64,000 bases of DNA from Vibrio tetraodonis (GTDB lineage: Bacteria; Pseudomonadota; Gammaproteobacteria; Enterobacterales; Vibrionaceae), in NCBI RefSeq assembly GCF_003350295.1, contig NZ_QLYY01000014.1, forward strand, positions 1 to 64,000. Reading direction: 5' to 3'. The notes beneath the pieces were generated by a model. The model was not told the DNA's origin, ran no database searches, and was given only the letters and a program-made list of their open reading frames with translations. Below, one piece after another: positions 18,732 through 27,556 of the stretch. Positions within the stretch are counted from its first letter, which is position 1, and each line of letters opens with the position of its first letter. A program made the position numbers and the translations under genes.

Positions 18732-20432
18732 ATGAAACAGAGCTACGATTATATCATCGTTGGCGCGGGGTCTGCGGGTTGTGTGCTAGCCGATAGACTG
18801 ACAGAAAGTGGTCAACATCAGGTCTTATTGCTTGAAGCCGGAGGCAGTGATAAAAGCATTTTTATTCAAATGCCAACCGCATTGTCGTACCCGATGAATA
18901 CCGAAAAATACGCTTGGCAGTTTGAGACGGTCGCCGAACAAAGTTTGGATGGTCGCAAACTTCATTGTCCGCGAGGGAAAGTGTTGGGCGGCAGTTCTTC
19001 TATTAACGGTATGGTGTATGTCCGAGGTCATGCCTGTGATTTTGATGAATGGGAAGAGCAGGGCGCTGAAGGTTGGAATTATCAAGCCTGTTTACCTTAC
19101 TTTCGGCGCGCAGAAGCATGGATTGGAGGCGAAGATGACTATCGTGGCGGCGCTGGTCCATTAGGTACATGCAGCGGCAATAACATGACGCTGAACCCAT
19201 TATATCAAGCCTTTATCAAAGCAGGTGAGGAAGCCGGATATCCGACGACATCAGATTACAACGGTTATCAACAAGAAGGCTTTGGTAGCATGCACATGAC
19301 GGTTGATAAAGGGGTAAGAGCATCAACGTCTAACGCCTACTTAAGGCGTGCTTTGAAGCGTTCTAATTTGACCTTATTGAAAGGTGTACAGGCTCATAAA
19401 GTATTGCTTGAGAATAGAAAAGCAATCGGTGTTGAATTTGAGCACAGAGGCAAGTTGGTACAATGCCTTGCCAACAAAGAGGTGCTACTCAGCTCTGGCC
19501 CTATAGGGTCTGTGCAACTTTTACAGCTTTCGGGTATCGGCCCCAAGGCGGTGCTTGAAAAAGCTGGGGTAAAAGTTGAGCACGATTTACCGGGTGTTGG
19601 TGAAAACCTTCAAGATCACCTTGAGGTGTATTTTCAGTATCAGTGCCACAAGCCAATAACACTTAACAGTAAGCTTGGCTTAGTCAGTAAAGGAATGATT
19701 GGCGCTGAATGGATTTTGACCCGTAAAGGTTTGGGTGCGACTAATCATTTTGAGTCGTGCGCGTTTATTCGCTCTCGTAAAGGACTCAAATGGCCCAACA
19801 TCCAGTACCACTTCTTACCAGCGGCAATGCGTTATGACGGCCAAGTCGCTTTTGATGGTCATGGATTTCAAGTACATGTGGGCCCAAATAAGCCGCAAAG
19901 TCGTGGCCGAGTGGCAATTAGGTCCAGCAATCCTAAAGATAAGCCAGAAATTCAGTTTAACTACATTTCAACAGAGCAAGATCGTCAAGATTGGCGCGAT
20001 TGTATTCGTTTGACTCGTGAGATCTTGGGCCAGCCTGCGATGGACGAATATCGAGGCAATGAAATTCAGCCTGGTGAGCACATCACCAGTGACCAAGCGA
20101 TTGATGAATGGGTTAAGCAAAACGTAGAAAGTGCGTATCACCCTTCATGTAGCTGCAAGATGGGCTCTGACGATGATCCTATGGCGGTCTTGGACTCTCA
20201 ATGCCGAGTGCGAGGTGTAGAAGGCTTATGGGTTGTCGACTCTTCTGTATTTCCCACCATTCCTAATGGCAATTTAAACGCCCCAACCATAATGGTGGCT
20301 GAGCGGGCTGCAGATTTAATTTTGGGCTTACCAGTGTTGGCTGCAACGGAACTTCCAGTATGGATAGCGCCAGATTGGCAAGATAACCAAAGAATTAATA
20401 CCCCTGTGAGAGAGGTTGAGCCTCAGGCTTAG
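18732..20432 (+). CDS. betA: Choline dehydrogenase (GMC oxidoreductase)
   Basis: 566 residues. It carries the FAD-binding [15 protein letters not shown] at residues 11-25, the GMC signature around [17 protein letters not shown], and the C-terminal catalytic His470 in [10 protein letters not shown] followed by [17 protein letters not shown]. It oxidises choline to betaine aldehyde, and often on to betaine, at the inner membrane with electrons passed to the respiratory chain. Its ribosome site AAGAGGTGAGAG precedes the ATG. Confidence 0.97.
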   Translation: MKQSYDYIIVGAGSAGCVLADRLTESGQHQVLLLEAGGSDKSIFIQMPTALSYPMNTEKYAWQFETVAEQSLDGRKLHCPRGKVLGGSSSINGMVYVRGHACDFDEWEEQGAEGWNYQACLPYFRRAEAWIGGEDDYRGGAGPLGTCSGNNMTLNPLYQAFIKAGEEAGYPTTSDYNGYQQEGFGSMHMTVDKGVRASTSNAYLRRALKRSNLTLLKGVQAHKVLLENRKAIGVEFEHRGKLVQCLANKEVLLSSGPIGSVQLLQLSGIGPKAVLEKAGVKVEHDLPGVGENLQDHLEVYFQYQCHKPITLNSKLGLVSKGMIGAEWILTRKGLGATNHFESCAFIRSRKGLKWPNIQYHFLPAAMRYDGQVAFDGHGFQVHVGPNKPQSRGRVAIRSSNPKDKPEIQFNYISTEQDRQDWRDCIRLTREILGQPAMDEYRGNEIQPGEHITSDQAIDEWVKQNVESAYHPSCSCKMGSDDDPMAVLDSQCRVRGVEGLWVVDSSVFPTIPNGNLNAPTIMVAERAADLILGLPVLAATELPVWIAPDWQDNQRINTPVREVEPQA

Positions 20433-20459
20433 GGGAAAAATAATGATAAGGAAACCATT

Positions 20460-21398
20460 ATGTCTATGATGAAAAAGTCGCTGGCGATGATAGTGCTCAG
20501 CGCAACGACAATGAGTGCTTACGCCAATCAATGTTCAACGGTTCGTTTTGCTGATGTTGGCTGGACAGACATCACCGCCACTACTGCGGTTGCAAGTGAA
20601 TTACTGAAGGGAATGGGATATAAAACCAGAACCGATTTACTCTCGGTCCCCGTCACATACTCTTCGTTGGCCAATGGTGATATCGATGTGTTTTTAGGTA
20701 ACTGGATGCCAACGATGGGAGCAGATATTGCTAAATATCGTGAGGCAGGAACCGTTGAAACGGTGCGAGCTAACCTTGAAGGGGCTAAATACACCTTAGC
20801 GGTACCAAAATATGTTTATGATGCTGGGATTAAACGTTTTTCTGATCTAGTAAAAAACGCAGATAAGTTCAAAAACCGCATTTATGGTATCGAACCGGGT
20901 AACGATGGTAATCGACTTATTCAGTCAATGATCGACCAAGATGCTTTCGGTCTCAAAGATTTTAACCTCGTAGAGTCGAGTGAAGCGGGCATGGTTTCTC
21001 AAGTTGCTCGCGCAGTTCGTCGCAATAAGTGGATTGTGTATCTAGGCTGGGCACCCCATCCAATGAATCAAGCTGTTGAAATGGAGTATCTAGCGGAGGG
21101 AGACGAATTTTTCGGTCCTAATTATGGCGGTGCGAATATTTACACTAACGTCAGATCTAACTACTTGAACGAATGCAAAAATGTGGGGCAGTTGTTGAAA
21201 AATCTTGAGTTCAGTCTTGAGATGGAGAGTGCATTGATGGAAGACATACTGAATAAAAAAATGAAGCCATCCAAAGCGGCTCAGCAATGGCTTAAAAGCA
21301 ACCCTCAGCTTCTCAATAAATGGCTTAACGGCGTGCAAACTCTCTCTGGTGATGATGCCATTAAGGCGGTTTCTGACTACGTCAATGCTAATGCATAA
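20460..21398 (+). CDS. choX: Choline/betaine ABC transporter periplasmic binding protein
   Basis: 312 residues with a signal peptide (KKSLAMIVLSATTMSAYA). The mature part is an OpuAC-type binding protein: VRFADVGWTDITATTAV, the aromatic pocket segment LGNWMPTM and YLGWAPHPMNQ. Choline-specific ChoX proteins are a good match, and the position after betBA supports choline as ligand. It delivers substrate to the ChoW/ChoV transporter. The 45-bp gap to choW contains a hairpin that may set relative expression. Confidence 0.92.
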   Translation: MSMMKKSLAMIVLSATTMSAYANQCSTVRFADVGWTDITATTAVASELLKGMGYKTRTDLLSVPVTYSSLANGDIDVFLGNWMPTMGADIAKYREAGTVETVRANLEGAKYTLAVPKYVYDAGIKRFSDLVKNADKFKNRIYGIEPGNDGNRLIQSMIDQDAFGLKDFNLVESSEAGMVSQVARAVRRNKWIVYLGWAPHPMNQAVEMEYLAEGDEFFGPNYGGANIYTNVRSNYLNECKNVGQLLKNLEFSLEMESALMEDILNKKMKPSKAAQQWLKSNPQLLNKWLNGVQTLSGDDAIKAVSDYVNANA

Positions 21399-21405
21399 GG
21401 TAATT

Positions 21406-21423
21406 GGCGGGCTTAGGCCCGCT
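21406..21423 (+). other. Intercistronic hairpin choX-choW
   Basis: GCGGGC pairs with GCCCGC around a TTAG loop, with an extra flanking G-U pair and no T-run. Such structures after a binding-protein gene typically protect the upstream mRNA from 3' decay, so more binding protein than permease is made. The function here is inferred from position. Confidence 0.55.
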
Positions 21424-21443
21424 CCACAAAATAAGGCTGTATT

Positions 21444-22286
21444 GTGAACTTTATTACAAACAACAAAATTCCTTTTGGTCAATGGATGGAGCAGGGCGTT
21501 GATTGGTTAACCATTAACGCGGCTGGCTTCTTCGATTCCATTTCTATTTTTCTTGAAACTGTTATTTTGTCTGTCGTTGATCTGTTTAAATGGATGCCAC
21601 CCGAGGTGCCAATTATCGCCACAGCGGCCATCGCTTGGTATTTGCATCGAAGTATTCCGCTTGTTGTATTTGTGATTGCGGCTTTGTTAATGATATTGAA
21701 CTTGGGTTATTGGCAGGAAATGTTAGAGACGTTTGTATTAGTGTTTGCCGCCACGACCATGTCTGTACTGATAGGCGTCCCCGTTGGAGTAATGGCTGCT
21801 CACCGGCCATGGCTATACACATTATTGCGGCCGATTCTAGATTTAATGCAGACAGTACCCACCTTTGTATACTTGATTCCAACTCTTGTTTTGTTCGGTC
21901 TCGGTATTGTTCCTGGGCTAATATCAACAGTCATTTTTGCCATCGCAGCGCCAATTCGATTGACCTATCTGGGGATCACCAAAGTGCCTGAAGAGCTTAT
22001 TGAGGCAGGGCAAGCTTTTGGCGCGAGTAAGAGAAAGCTGCTGTTTAAAGTAGAGTTGCCAGCAGCCATGCCAAGCATTATGGCTGGTGTCACTCAATGC
22101 ATTATGCTGTCTTTGTCTATGGTCGTGATTGCGGCGCTTGTTGGCGCTGATGGGTTAGGTAAGCCTGTGGTGCGAGCGCTGAACACAGTCAACATTTCTC
22201 AAGGATTTGAAGCTGGCCTTGCGATTGTGTTGGTGGCGATCATCTTAGATCGTTTGTGCAAATCACCTAATCAAAAGGAGGCTTAA
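21444..22286 (+). CDS. choW: Choline/betaine ABC transporter permease
   Basis: 280 residues with about six membrane segments and a BPD_transp_1 domain; the cytoplasmic coupling-loop EAGQAFGASKRKLLFKVELPAAMPSIMAG is the EAA motif that contacts the ATPase. ProW/ChoW type. The start is GTG at 21444 by the track frame, within GTGAACTTTATTACAAAC. It is followed after 2 bp by choV, so the two are translationally coupled. It imports choline or betaine across the inner membrane. Confidence 0.92.
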   Translation: MNFITNNKIPFGQWMEQGVDWLTINAAGFFDSISIFLETVILSVVDLFKWMPPEVPIIATAAIAWYLHRSIPLVVFVIAALLMILNLGYWQEMLETFVLVFAATTMSVLIGVPVGVMAAHRPWLYTLLRPILDLMQTVPTFVYLIPTLVLFGLGIVPGLISTVIFAIAAPIRLTYLGITKVPEELIEAGQAFGASKRKLLFKVELPAAMPSIMAGVTQCIMLSLSMVVIAALVGADGLGKPVVRALNTVNISQGFEAGLAIVLVAIILDRLCKSPNQKEA

Positions 22287-22288
22287 TC

Positions 22289-23467
22289 ATGGATGCCATT
22301 ACGATTAAAAACCTTGATGTGGTGTTTGGCGATCAACCACAAAAGGCATTGTCGCTGTTAAATGAGGGTAAAACTCGTCAAGAGATCATCGAGCAAACAG
22401 GGCAAGTAGTCGGTGTCGATAACGTCACCATGAGTGTCAAAGAAGGCGAAATATGCGTTCTTATGGGCTTATCAGGCTCGGGTAAATCAAGTTTACTGCG
22501 CGCTGTGAATGGCCTAAATCCTATTACTCGTGGTTCTTTACAAGTGAAAAATGGCGATAGCCAAGTTGAGCTATCTTCCTGTGATGCCAATACACTTCGC
22601 CACCTTCGTACTCATCGAGTGTCTATGGTGTTTCAAAAGTTTGCCTTAATGCCTTGGCTTACTGTATTGGATAATGTTGCTTTTGGGCTTGAAATGCTTG
22701 GTATGCCCAAAGCGCAAAGGAGAGAGAAAGCGCGCGAGCAGCTTGCTATGGTGGAGCTGTCTGATTGGGAGAATAAATACCCACATGAACTTTCAGGTGG
22801 CATGCAACAGAGAGTAGGGCTAGCAAGAGCTTTTGCGATGGACACCGACATCTTACTTATGGATGAGCCTTTTTCAGCGCTTGATCCCCTTATTAGAGCA
22901 CAGTTGCAAGATGAACTTATTTCCCTACAGAAAAAACTCAATAAAACTATTTTGTTTGTTAGCCATGATCTTGATGAAGCGCTCAAAATCGGTAATAACA
23001 TCGCCATTATGGAGTCGGGTAAACTTATTCAACATGGCAAACCTGAACAAATAGTCTTGGCGCCTGAAAATGATTATGTCAAAGATTTTGTCGCGCATAC
23101 TAACCCACTCAATGTGCTTAAAGGGCGTTCATTAATGCAACCTGTAAGTCAATTAGAGCGCGAAGCGGCAAGATTGCAGATTTGCCCTGTGCAAAAAGTT
23201 TGGGTTGAAGAACGCGATAGCAAACTCTACCTTGATGATAAAACTTCATTAACACTTATCGATTGGCGAGATGAAAAAGTGAATCTTGATGACATATCGC
23301 ATCAAAGTGTGGTGATAGCTAGCCCAGATATAGGCATGCGAGAAGCAATTAAGCTAAAGCAGCTCAGCGGACAGCCTATTCTATTGGTCGAAAATGGCGA
23401 GTTGGTGGGGGTGCTAGATGACAACGACTTTTATTCTGGCTTGCTAGGTAAACATAAGGCGGCATGA
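22289..23467 (+). CDS. choV: Choline/betaine ABC transporter ATP-binding protein
   Basis: 392 residues. Walker A GLSGSGKSSLL, Q-loop MVFQKFALMPWLTV, signature ELSGGMQQRVGLARA and Walker B ILLMDEPFSALDP are all intact. After the ATPase domain (~1-270) a C-terminal ~120-residue regulatory tail ends in a CBS-like segment (GQPILLVENGELVGVLDD), as in ProV/OpuA ATPases that sense ionic strength. It is the last gene of the bet-cho operon. Confidence 0.93.
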   Translation: MDAITIKNLDVVFGDQPQKALSLLNEGKTRQEIIEQTGQVVGVDNVTMSVKEGEICVLMGLSGSGKSSLLRAVNGLNPITRGSLQVKNGDSQVELSSCDANTLRHLRTHRVSMVFQKFALMPWLTVLDNVAFGLEMLGMPKAQRREKAREQLAMVELSDWENKYPHELSGGMQQRVGLARAFAMDTDILLMDEPFSALDPLIRAQLQDELISLQKKLNKTILFVSHDLDEALKIGNNIAIMESGKLIQHGKPEQIVLAPENDYVKDFVAHTNPLNVLKGRSLMQPVSQLEREAARLQICPVQKVWVEERDSKLYLDDKTSLTLIDWRDEKVNLDDISHQSVVIASPDIGMREAIKLKQLSGQPILLVENGELVGVLDDNDFYSGLLGKHKAA

Positions 23468-23474
23468 TGATTTG

Positions 23475-23519
23475 ACCAGTGCCCTAAGCCGATATTTCTT
23501 AGCAGCGCTGGTTTTCTTT
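23475..23519 (+). terminator. Strong terminator closing the bet-cho operon
   Basis: ACCAGTGC-c-CTAAG pairs with CTTAG-ca-GCGCTGGT (one G-U wobble) and runs into TTTTCTTT. This is a long two-part stem 8 bp after the choV stop. It reaches the 3' end of the convergent hydrolase gene. Confidence 0.85.
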
Positions 23520-24144
23520 ACCGGCTGCGGTGTATAAAGCCGTTTGTCTTAATGAAATGGTCGATTTGTTTTGGCACCGCAGAGTTATATATCATAGTGG
23601 TGTGGGCGCTGCGCATCTCGATATGGTCTGTCATACCTTCGATTTTGGTTTCTTCGACCGTTACAGTACCATCTGAGAGAGTGTTATCTTCTATCATCAG
23701 TAAGCTTCTTGCGCCAATAGCTAGTGTTCCCGCAATACTTCCCAGCTTTTGTGGATGATTCCAATTATCTTCGTGTTGTTCTAAACCAAATTTAGGTGCA
23801 TTACCTAATACTGCTCCCATACCCAAATCTTGGATCCGATTGACAATGGAAGCGCCTTGCAGTGGTGAACCTACGGCGATTACATGAGATATTCGCTCAA
23901 TATTTGGAGCGCGAGAGGTTAGGTAGTGCTTAATGATAAGTCCGCCAAGGCTATGCCCAACCAGCACGTTTGTTTGTGTTGTTGACAGTGCATGATCAAT
24001 AACGTTAAACACCTTGTTTTCGTCTATTGCTAGGCTGTTGTAGCTAACCGTTTTTGTATCATGACCGTATGATCTGAGCTTTTGACTTAGCGGCTTCATG
24101 ACCAAACCATGCATATACAGCCCATGAAGAATAACAATATTCAT
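23518..24144 (-). CDS. Alpha/beta hydrolase, lipase-like
   Basis: 208 residues. It starts MNIVILHGLYMHGLVM (strand 1 plus HG oxyanion turn), has the nucleophile elbow VLVGHSLGGLI at about residue 85, and a C-terminal His in RSAHTTMIYN. No secretion signal. The small, lid-poor form resembles the PGAP1/lipase-like hydrolases often labelled 'alpha/beta fold hydrolase'. The substrate is unknown. It ends on the bet-cho terminator and shares no obvious operon. Confidence 0.8.
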   Translation of the reverse strand: MNIVILHGLYMHGLVMKPLSQKLRSYGHDTKTVSYNSLAIDENKVFNVIDHALSTTQTNVLVGHSLGGLIIKHYLTSRAPNIERISHVIAVGSPLQGASIVNRIQDLGMGAVLGNAPKFGLEQHEDNWNHPQKLGSIAGTLAIGARSLLMIEDNTLSDGTVTVEETKIEGMTDHIEMRSAHTTMIYNSAVPKQIDHFIKTNGFIHRSR

Positions 24145-24297
24145 TGGTGGTCCTACTTATCAAAGAAAAACCATTGTGCCAATTCTCACTGTATTTATCT
24201 AGCATGGGACAGCACTGTTTGAATCAGTTAAACAAGGAGTTGAAACATTGGTCTTTTTGAATGGTTCTAAACTTTCGGAACTGAACAACAGTGAGTA

Positions 24298-24329
24298 AAG
24301 CCACGATATGAGTAGTCATTCCGTGGCTT
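24298..24329 (-). terminator. Terminator candidate after the LPMO gene
   Basis: AAGCCACG pairs with CGTGGCTT; the loop contains a second short pairing (ATGA/TCAT). It lies 26 bp beyond the stop of the minus-strand LPMO gene. The minus-strand T-run is weak, so efficiency is uncertain. Confidence 0.55.
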
Positions 24330-24354
24330 ATTGAATGATGTTGTTTGTTAGAAG

Positions 24355-25848
24355 TTAGTTAGTGGGCCTCCACGCTCCCCAAATATTGCCGTTGTAGGTG
24401 GATTTTGGATCTTCTCCTCCTTGAACCCACCACTGAGCTTGCCAACTTTGGTTTGCAAAAGTCACGACTTCACCGCCTAGATACGTTTTTGATGAGTTCC
24501 AAGCATCACCTGAAGTTACCGTTTGTTGCAAAGTAGCCTCACTGGAAATGACTTCAAAGGTGAAAGTTTTGCCGCTATTACTCTGTGGGCTGGTGGCTGA
24601 GAAAATCAAGGTTTCATTTTGGGTGATAGAATCGGTATTGATAATAATCGAAGATGAACCACTATTTTCTATTCGGACAGGAGTGCCTTGAGTTTGACTT
24701 AACTTCGCAGCTTCGTCCATAACTATTACCATTTTGTCACCAGCATTGACGACGTTGTCACTTTTCGATAGTTCATAAAGTTGCCCAGTTAATGATGGGC
24801 TGCTGTCGTTGTTACTTCGAGAGACCGTCATTCGGCCAGAAGTTTGGTTGTCTTTAGCGTTGAAGAAGTTAAGTGAAGAGTCATTTTGAAAGAACATGTA
24901 ATGTTGCATTTCATCATGCCAATCGCCTATAAAAATAGAGCCCTTTTGGTTGATATCATGCCAACCGTTGATTTCAGCAGCAAGAAGGCGGTCCCAAGCG
25001 TTTATATTGGCGGAGTTCACACTAATATCAAAGCTGCGAGCCACTTTACCATCTTTATCAAGGATGTCGTATTTTACAGTATCTCCAATTTCTGGTGCCT
25101 GGAAACCATCTGGGATAAAAGAAGCAATACGGTTTAAATCCGGATTTGGGGCATGTTCATTAGTAGGTGTGGTTGCACCGCCATTTTTAATGGTAATATC
25201 CGAGCAGTTATAAAACCCTTCACCGCCATTATCAATACGTTGCCAGCGCACAAAGAGTATGGCGTCACCGGAACGACCCGATGGAATAGTGACATTGGTG
25301 CGATATTTCTTGTGTCTACTATCGTTTTCATAGTTTTCGGCGGCTATATTTCCCTCAGTATGTATTAACTCGAGATCCTCCCAAGCGAGGCGCTTAGAAA
25401 GATCTGCGTTTGGCTTGGTAAGGTAGAACTCCCAAAAGGAAGGATTGTGAGCTACTGTTGCGTGAAATACGTACTCGAACGTGCCAGCATTTATTTTAGT
25501 CCTTTCCCAAGCTGGGTGTGGGGCTCCTATACCACTTTTGTGTTTGTCATTTGCGTAGCACAATGTGCCATTAGGAATAAGCCGTCTGACCTCATTAGCG
25601 TTTCTATAGTCTATGACGTTTTTTGAGTATTCATGTCTTTGAACGAACTGATATTGACCAGAAAGTTCCTTAGCGTTTGCACAAGCTGCGTTGGGCGGGC
25701 TACCGGACCATAATCCTCCTTGTTCATAACAGATGGCTTGCCGAGCTTTTGGAAACTCAGACCAACCATGAGCAGAGACATGAATTGGTAAACTAGATAA
25801 CAAAGAGGCGCCTATTGTAAGCCTCAAAATATTTCTATTAGATCTCAC
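24355..25848 (-). CDS. Secreted lytic polysaccharide monooxygenase (AA10), GbpA-like chitin-binding protein
   Basis: 497 residues from a GTG start, with a signal peptide ending ...PIHVSA before His27. Mature His27 and His134 (ATVAHNPSFWEFYLTKPN) form the copper histidine brace; the GEGFYNCSD segment supplies the axial Phe. Domains: AA10 ~27-220, a GbpA-type middle module ~230-330 (GDTVKYDILDKDGKVARSF), a further module, and a C-terminal CBM5/12-like chitin-binding domain ~445-497 (WNSSKTYLGGEVVTF, QSWQAQWWVQGGEDP). It cleaves crystalline chitin oxidatively and, as in GbpA, may mediate attachment to chitin or mucin. Secretion is presumably by type II. Unlike typical GbpA, the AA10 part is rich in Cys and insertions. 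Confidence 0.92.
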   Translation of the reverse strand: MRSNRNILRLTIGASLLSSLPIHVSAHGWSEFPKARQAICYEQGGLWSGSPPNAACANAKELSGQYQFVQRHEYSKNVIDYRNANEVRRLIPNGTLCYANDKHKSGIGAPHPAWERTKINAGTFEYVFHATVAHNPSFWEFYLTKPNADLSKRLAWEDLELIHTEGNIAAENYENDSRHKKYRTNVTIPSGRSGDAILFVRWQRIDNGGEGFYNCSDITIKNGGATTPTNEHAPNPDLNRIASFIPDGFQAPEIGDTVKYDILDKDGKVARSFDISVNSANINAWDRLLAAEINGWHDINQKGSIFIGDWHDEMQHYMFFQNDSSLNFFNAKDNQTSGRMTVSRSNNDSSPSLTGQLYELSKSDNVVNAGDKMVIVMDEAAKLSQTQGTPVRIENSGSSSIIINTDSITQNETLIFSATSPQSNSGKTFTFEVISSEATLQQTVTSGDAWNSSKTYLGGEVVTFANQSWQAQWWVQGGEDPKSTYNGNIWGAWRPTN

Positions 25849-26254
25849 TTTCTTCTATCCTATTAAAAAATTATTAATCAAACATCTATGTTTTAAGACC
25901 TTAAAACAGATGGTATTTACTTTTTAAAAAGCGGATAAAAGGTAATTGAGTTTTTTATTTTTAAAAGTTTCTTTATTATTTCTATGAATTGATATCGCAA
26001 ATGATAAAATAATTACAAACTTGACGTAAATTTTTCTTTCCATCTTAAGTTTATGATTTAAAAAATTTTTTGTTTTAACTCTTGGTCTTCTTGTTGAATT
26101 TTTCAACGAAGTTTTACTTTTTATTTTTAATTAATAGTTAATTAAGTAAAGGTTAATTTACTTAAATAACTAAATTATATATTTTAAGTGAAGAGTGATT
26201 TTTAAAAACATCGCTCTTTTGATTCACATACTTAAATAATTAAAAGGAATAACT
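25849..26254. other. AT-rich intergenic region upstream of the LPMO and pseudoprotease genes
   Basis: A 406-bp very AT-rich divergent spacer. It carries the LPMO promoter on the minus strand and the leader of the protease-like gene on the plus strand. Two near-identical blocks of the form ACTTAAATAAYTAAA flank a terminator-like hairpin at 26191-26220. I see no convincing small gene. Confidence 0.5.
26191..26220 (+). terminator. Terminator-like hairpin in the leader of the protease-like gene
   Basis: AAGAGTGAT pairs over 9 bp (one G-U) with ATCGCTCTT around an A/T-rich loop and is followed by TT. It sits 35 bp before the start codon, where no upstream plus-strand gene needs terminating. It may be an attenuator or the 3' end of a small RNA. 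Confidence 0.45.
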
Positions 26255-27217
26255 ATGAAAAAAAATATATTGTCGTGCATTATTCCAATCGCTGCTAGTA
26301 TCACAATTTATTCTTCTCAGGTTTACGCAGTTTATAATGGAGTAGAAGTAAGCCCTCAAGACGAATCTTATATGGTGTTTTTATCTACTGCCTCTGGTGG
26401 AACTACGTGTAGTGGGGCGCTTATTGCTCCAAATACTGTTTTAACCGCTGCATACTGCGCTGTCGATAACATGGACGCTCATTTTCTATACTCTGCGAAT
26501 AATGATGGAACTGTAAACGGTGAGAGTAAAAAGGTAGTTAAGCATTACTTTGCTAATGATTTATACACTTTTGACGAGCCAGGTCAGTACTACGACATCG
26601 CTATTTTGGAACTTGAAGGCACCCCTGATAATGTTGAGCCTCTCCCAGTTGCTGAAAGAAAAATCCCATTAGGTGCGGATGTATATCCTCTGGGGTATTC
26701 TTCCGGTCAATTAAAAAAAATGCCCATCCCTGCGAAAGTAGCCGCCAAAGAGAACTCTAAGGCTTATTATATAGAGGCTTATTTCTCCGAGTGTCCAAAT
26801 TCACCTCATTACTCGAACATTTATTACAACCAGCCAAGTATAAAGGGGGATGAGGCTAGATGTGGTTTCCTAGAGTGGGCTTTTGAAAACCGAAGAGAGC
26901 CGATAAGTCAGACACAGTACACTATTAGTGTCGAGAACCCATCTCTGCCACCCTCTCATCCTCAGTATTCACTAGATGAAAGTAGTGGTTTTGTCACCAA
27001 GTACGGAGCTACTCGAGGTGATGGCGGAAGTCCTCTTATATTTGAAGGCAAAATTTATGGTGTAGCCAGTACGGTTACGAACATTTATTCGGCACGACAT
27101 AATGTGGCAACTTTTTATGAAGGCTTCGAACGTGAGGGAGCTTTAAACTGGATTATGGAAACCATGAAAGATATTCAGACCCGTGTGGACAGAGCAATTG
27201 TATTTCCTAACAATTAA
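26255..27217 (+). CDS. Secreted trypsin-fold protein with degenerate catalytic triad (pseudoprotease)
   Basis: 320 residues with a signal peptide (IIPIAASITIYSSQVYA) and an S1-family fold: YNGVEVSPQDESYMVFL, TCSGALIAPNTVLTAAYC, YYDIAILEL, a C-terminal GDGGSPLIFEGKIYGVAS. In active trypsins the first motif ends TAAHC and the last reads GDSGGP. Here the catalytic His is Tyr67 (codon TAC), the Asp is kept (Asp114), and the nucleophile position is Gly257, with a Ser displaced two residues to 259. The Cys52-Cys68 pair around the His loop is retained. The frame is intact, so this is a maintained non-catalytic homologue rather than a broken gene. Ribosome site AAAGGA is good. The role could be binding or decoy activity; this is inference. 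Confidence 0.88.
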   Translation: MKKNILSCIIPIAASITIYSSQVYAVYNGVEVSPQDESYMVFLSTASGGTTCSGALIAPNTVLTAAYCAVDNMDAHFLYSANNDGTVNGESKKVVKHYFANDLYTFDEPGQYYDIAILELEGTPDNVEPLPVAERKIPLGADVYPLGYSSGQLKKMPIPAKVAAKENSKAYYIEAYFSECPNSPHYSNIYYNQPSIKGDEARCGFLEWAFENRREPISQTQYTISVENPSLPPSHPQYSLDESSGFVTKYGATRGDGGSPLIFEGKIYGVASTVTNIYSARHNVATFYEGFEREGALNWIMETMKDIQTRVDRAIVFPNN

Positions 27218-27556
27218 TTGATAAGTCATTCCAAGGAGTTTTGGAGACACACTTCTGAGCATATTATGTGTTATAGGAGTGTGTCCTCATAATCATGATG
27301 GTTTCATTGTTGTTTGAATTTTATACTGTAAAAGTAGATTTTTATATAAATACATTTAGGTGTATTCTCGCATAGCATTTTAAACAATTAAACCTTCATT
27401 GAATAAGGTCATAACTCAAAAACTATTAGCAGAAAGATGTTCAAACTGGTGACTCAATATAGTAATTAATCTGTCAATAAATTCATCTCCTTTTGCAATG
27501 CATAAGTTGAAACCGAGGTTGTTAGTATTACCGTATACTCTTGTTCGTTTTATGAT
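27218..27556. other. AT-rich spacer before the cyclodipeptide synthase gene
   Basis: A 339-bp spacer. At 27246-27285 an 11-bp stem (GACACACTTCT with AGGAGTGTGTC, one wobble) probably ends the pseudoprotease transcript, although no T-run follows. The remainder should contain the promoter of the next gene; no other feature is clear. Confidence 0.5.

Noticed and set aside
25924..26106. 60-residue minus-strand frame in the spacer upstream of the pseudoprotease
   Set aside because: Lys/Asn/Ile-rich translation of AT-rich DNA with no ribosome site; typical random frame.
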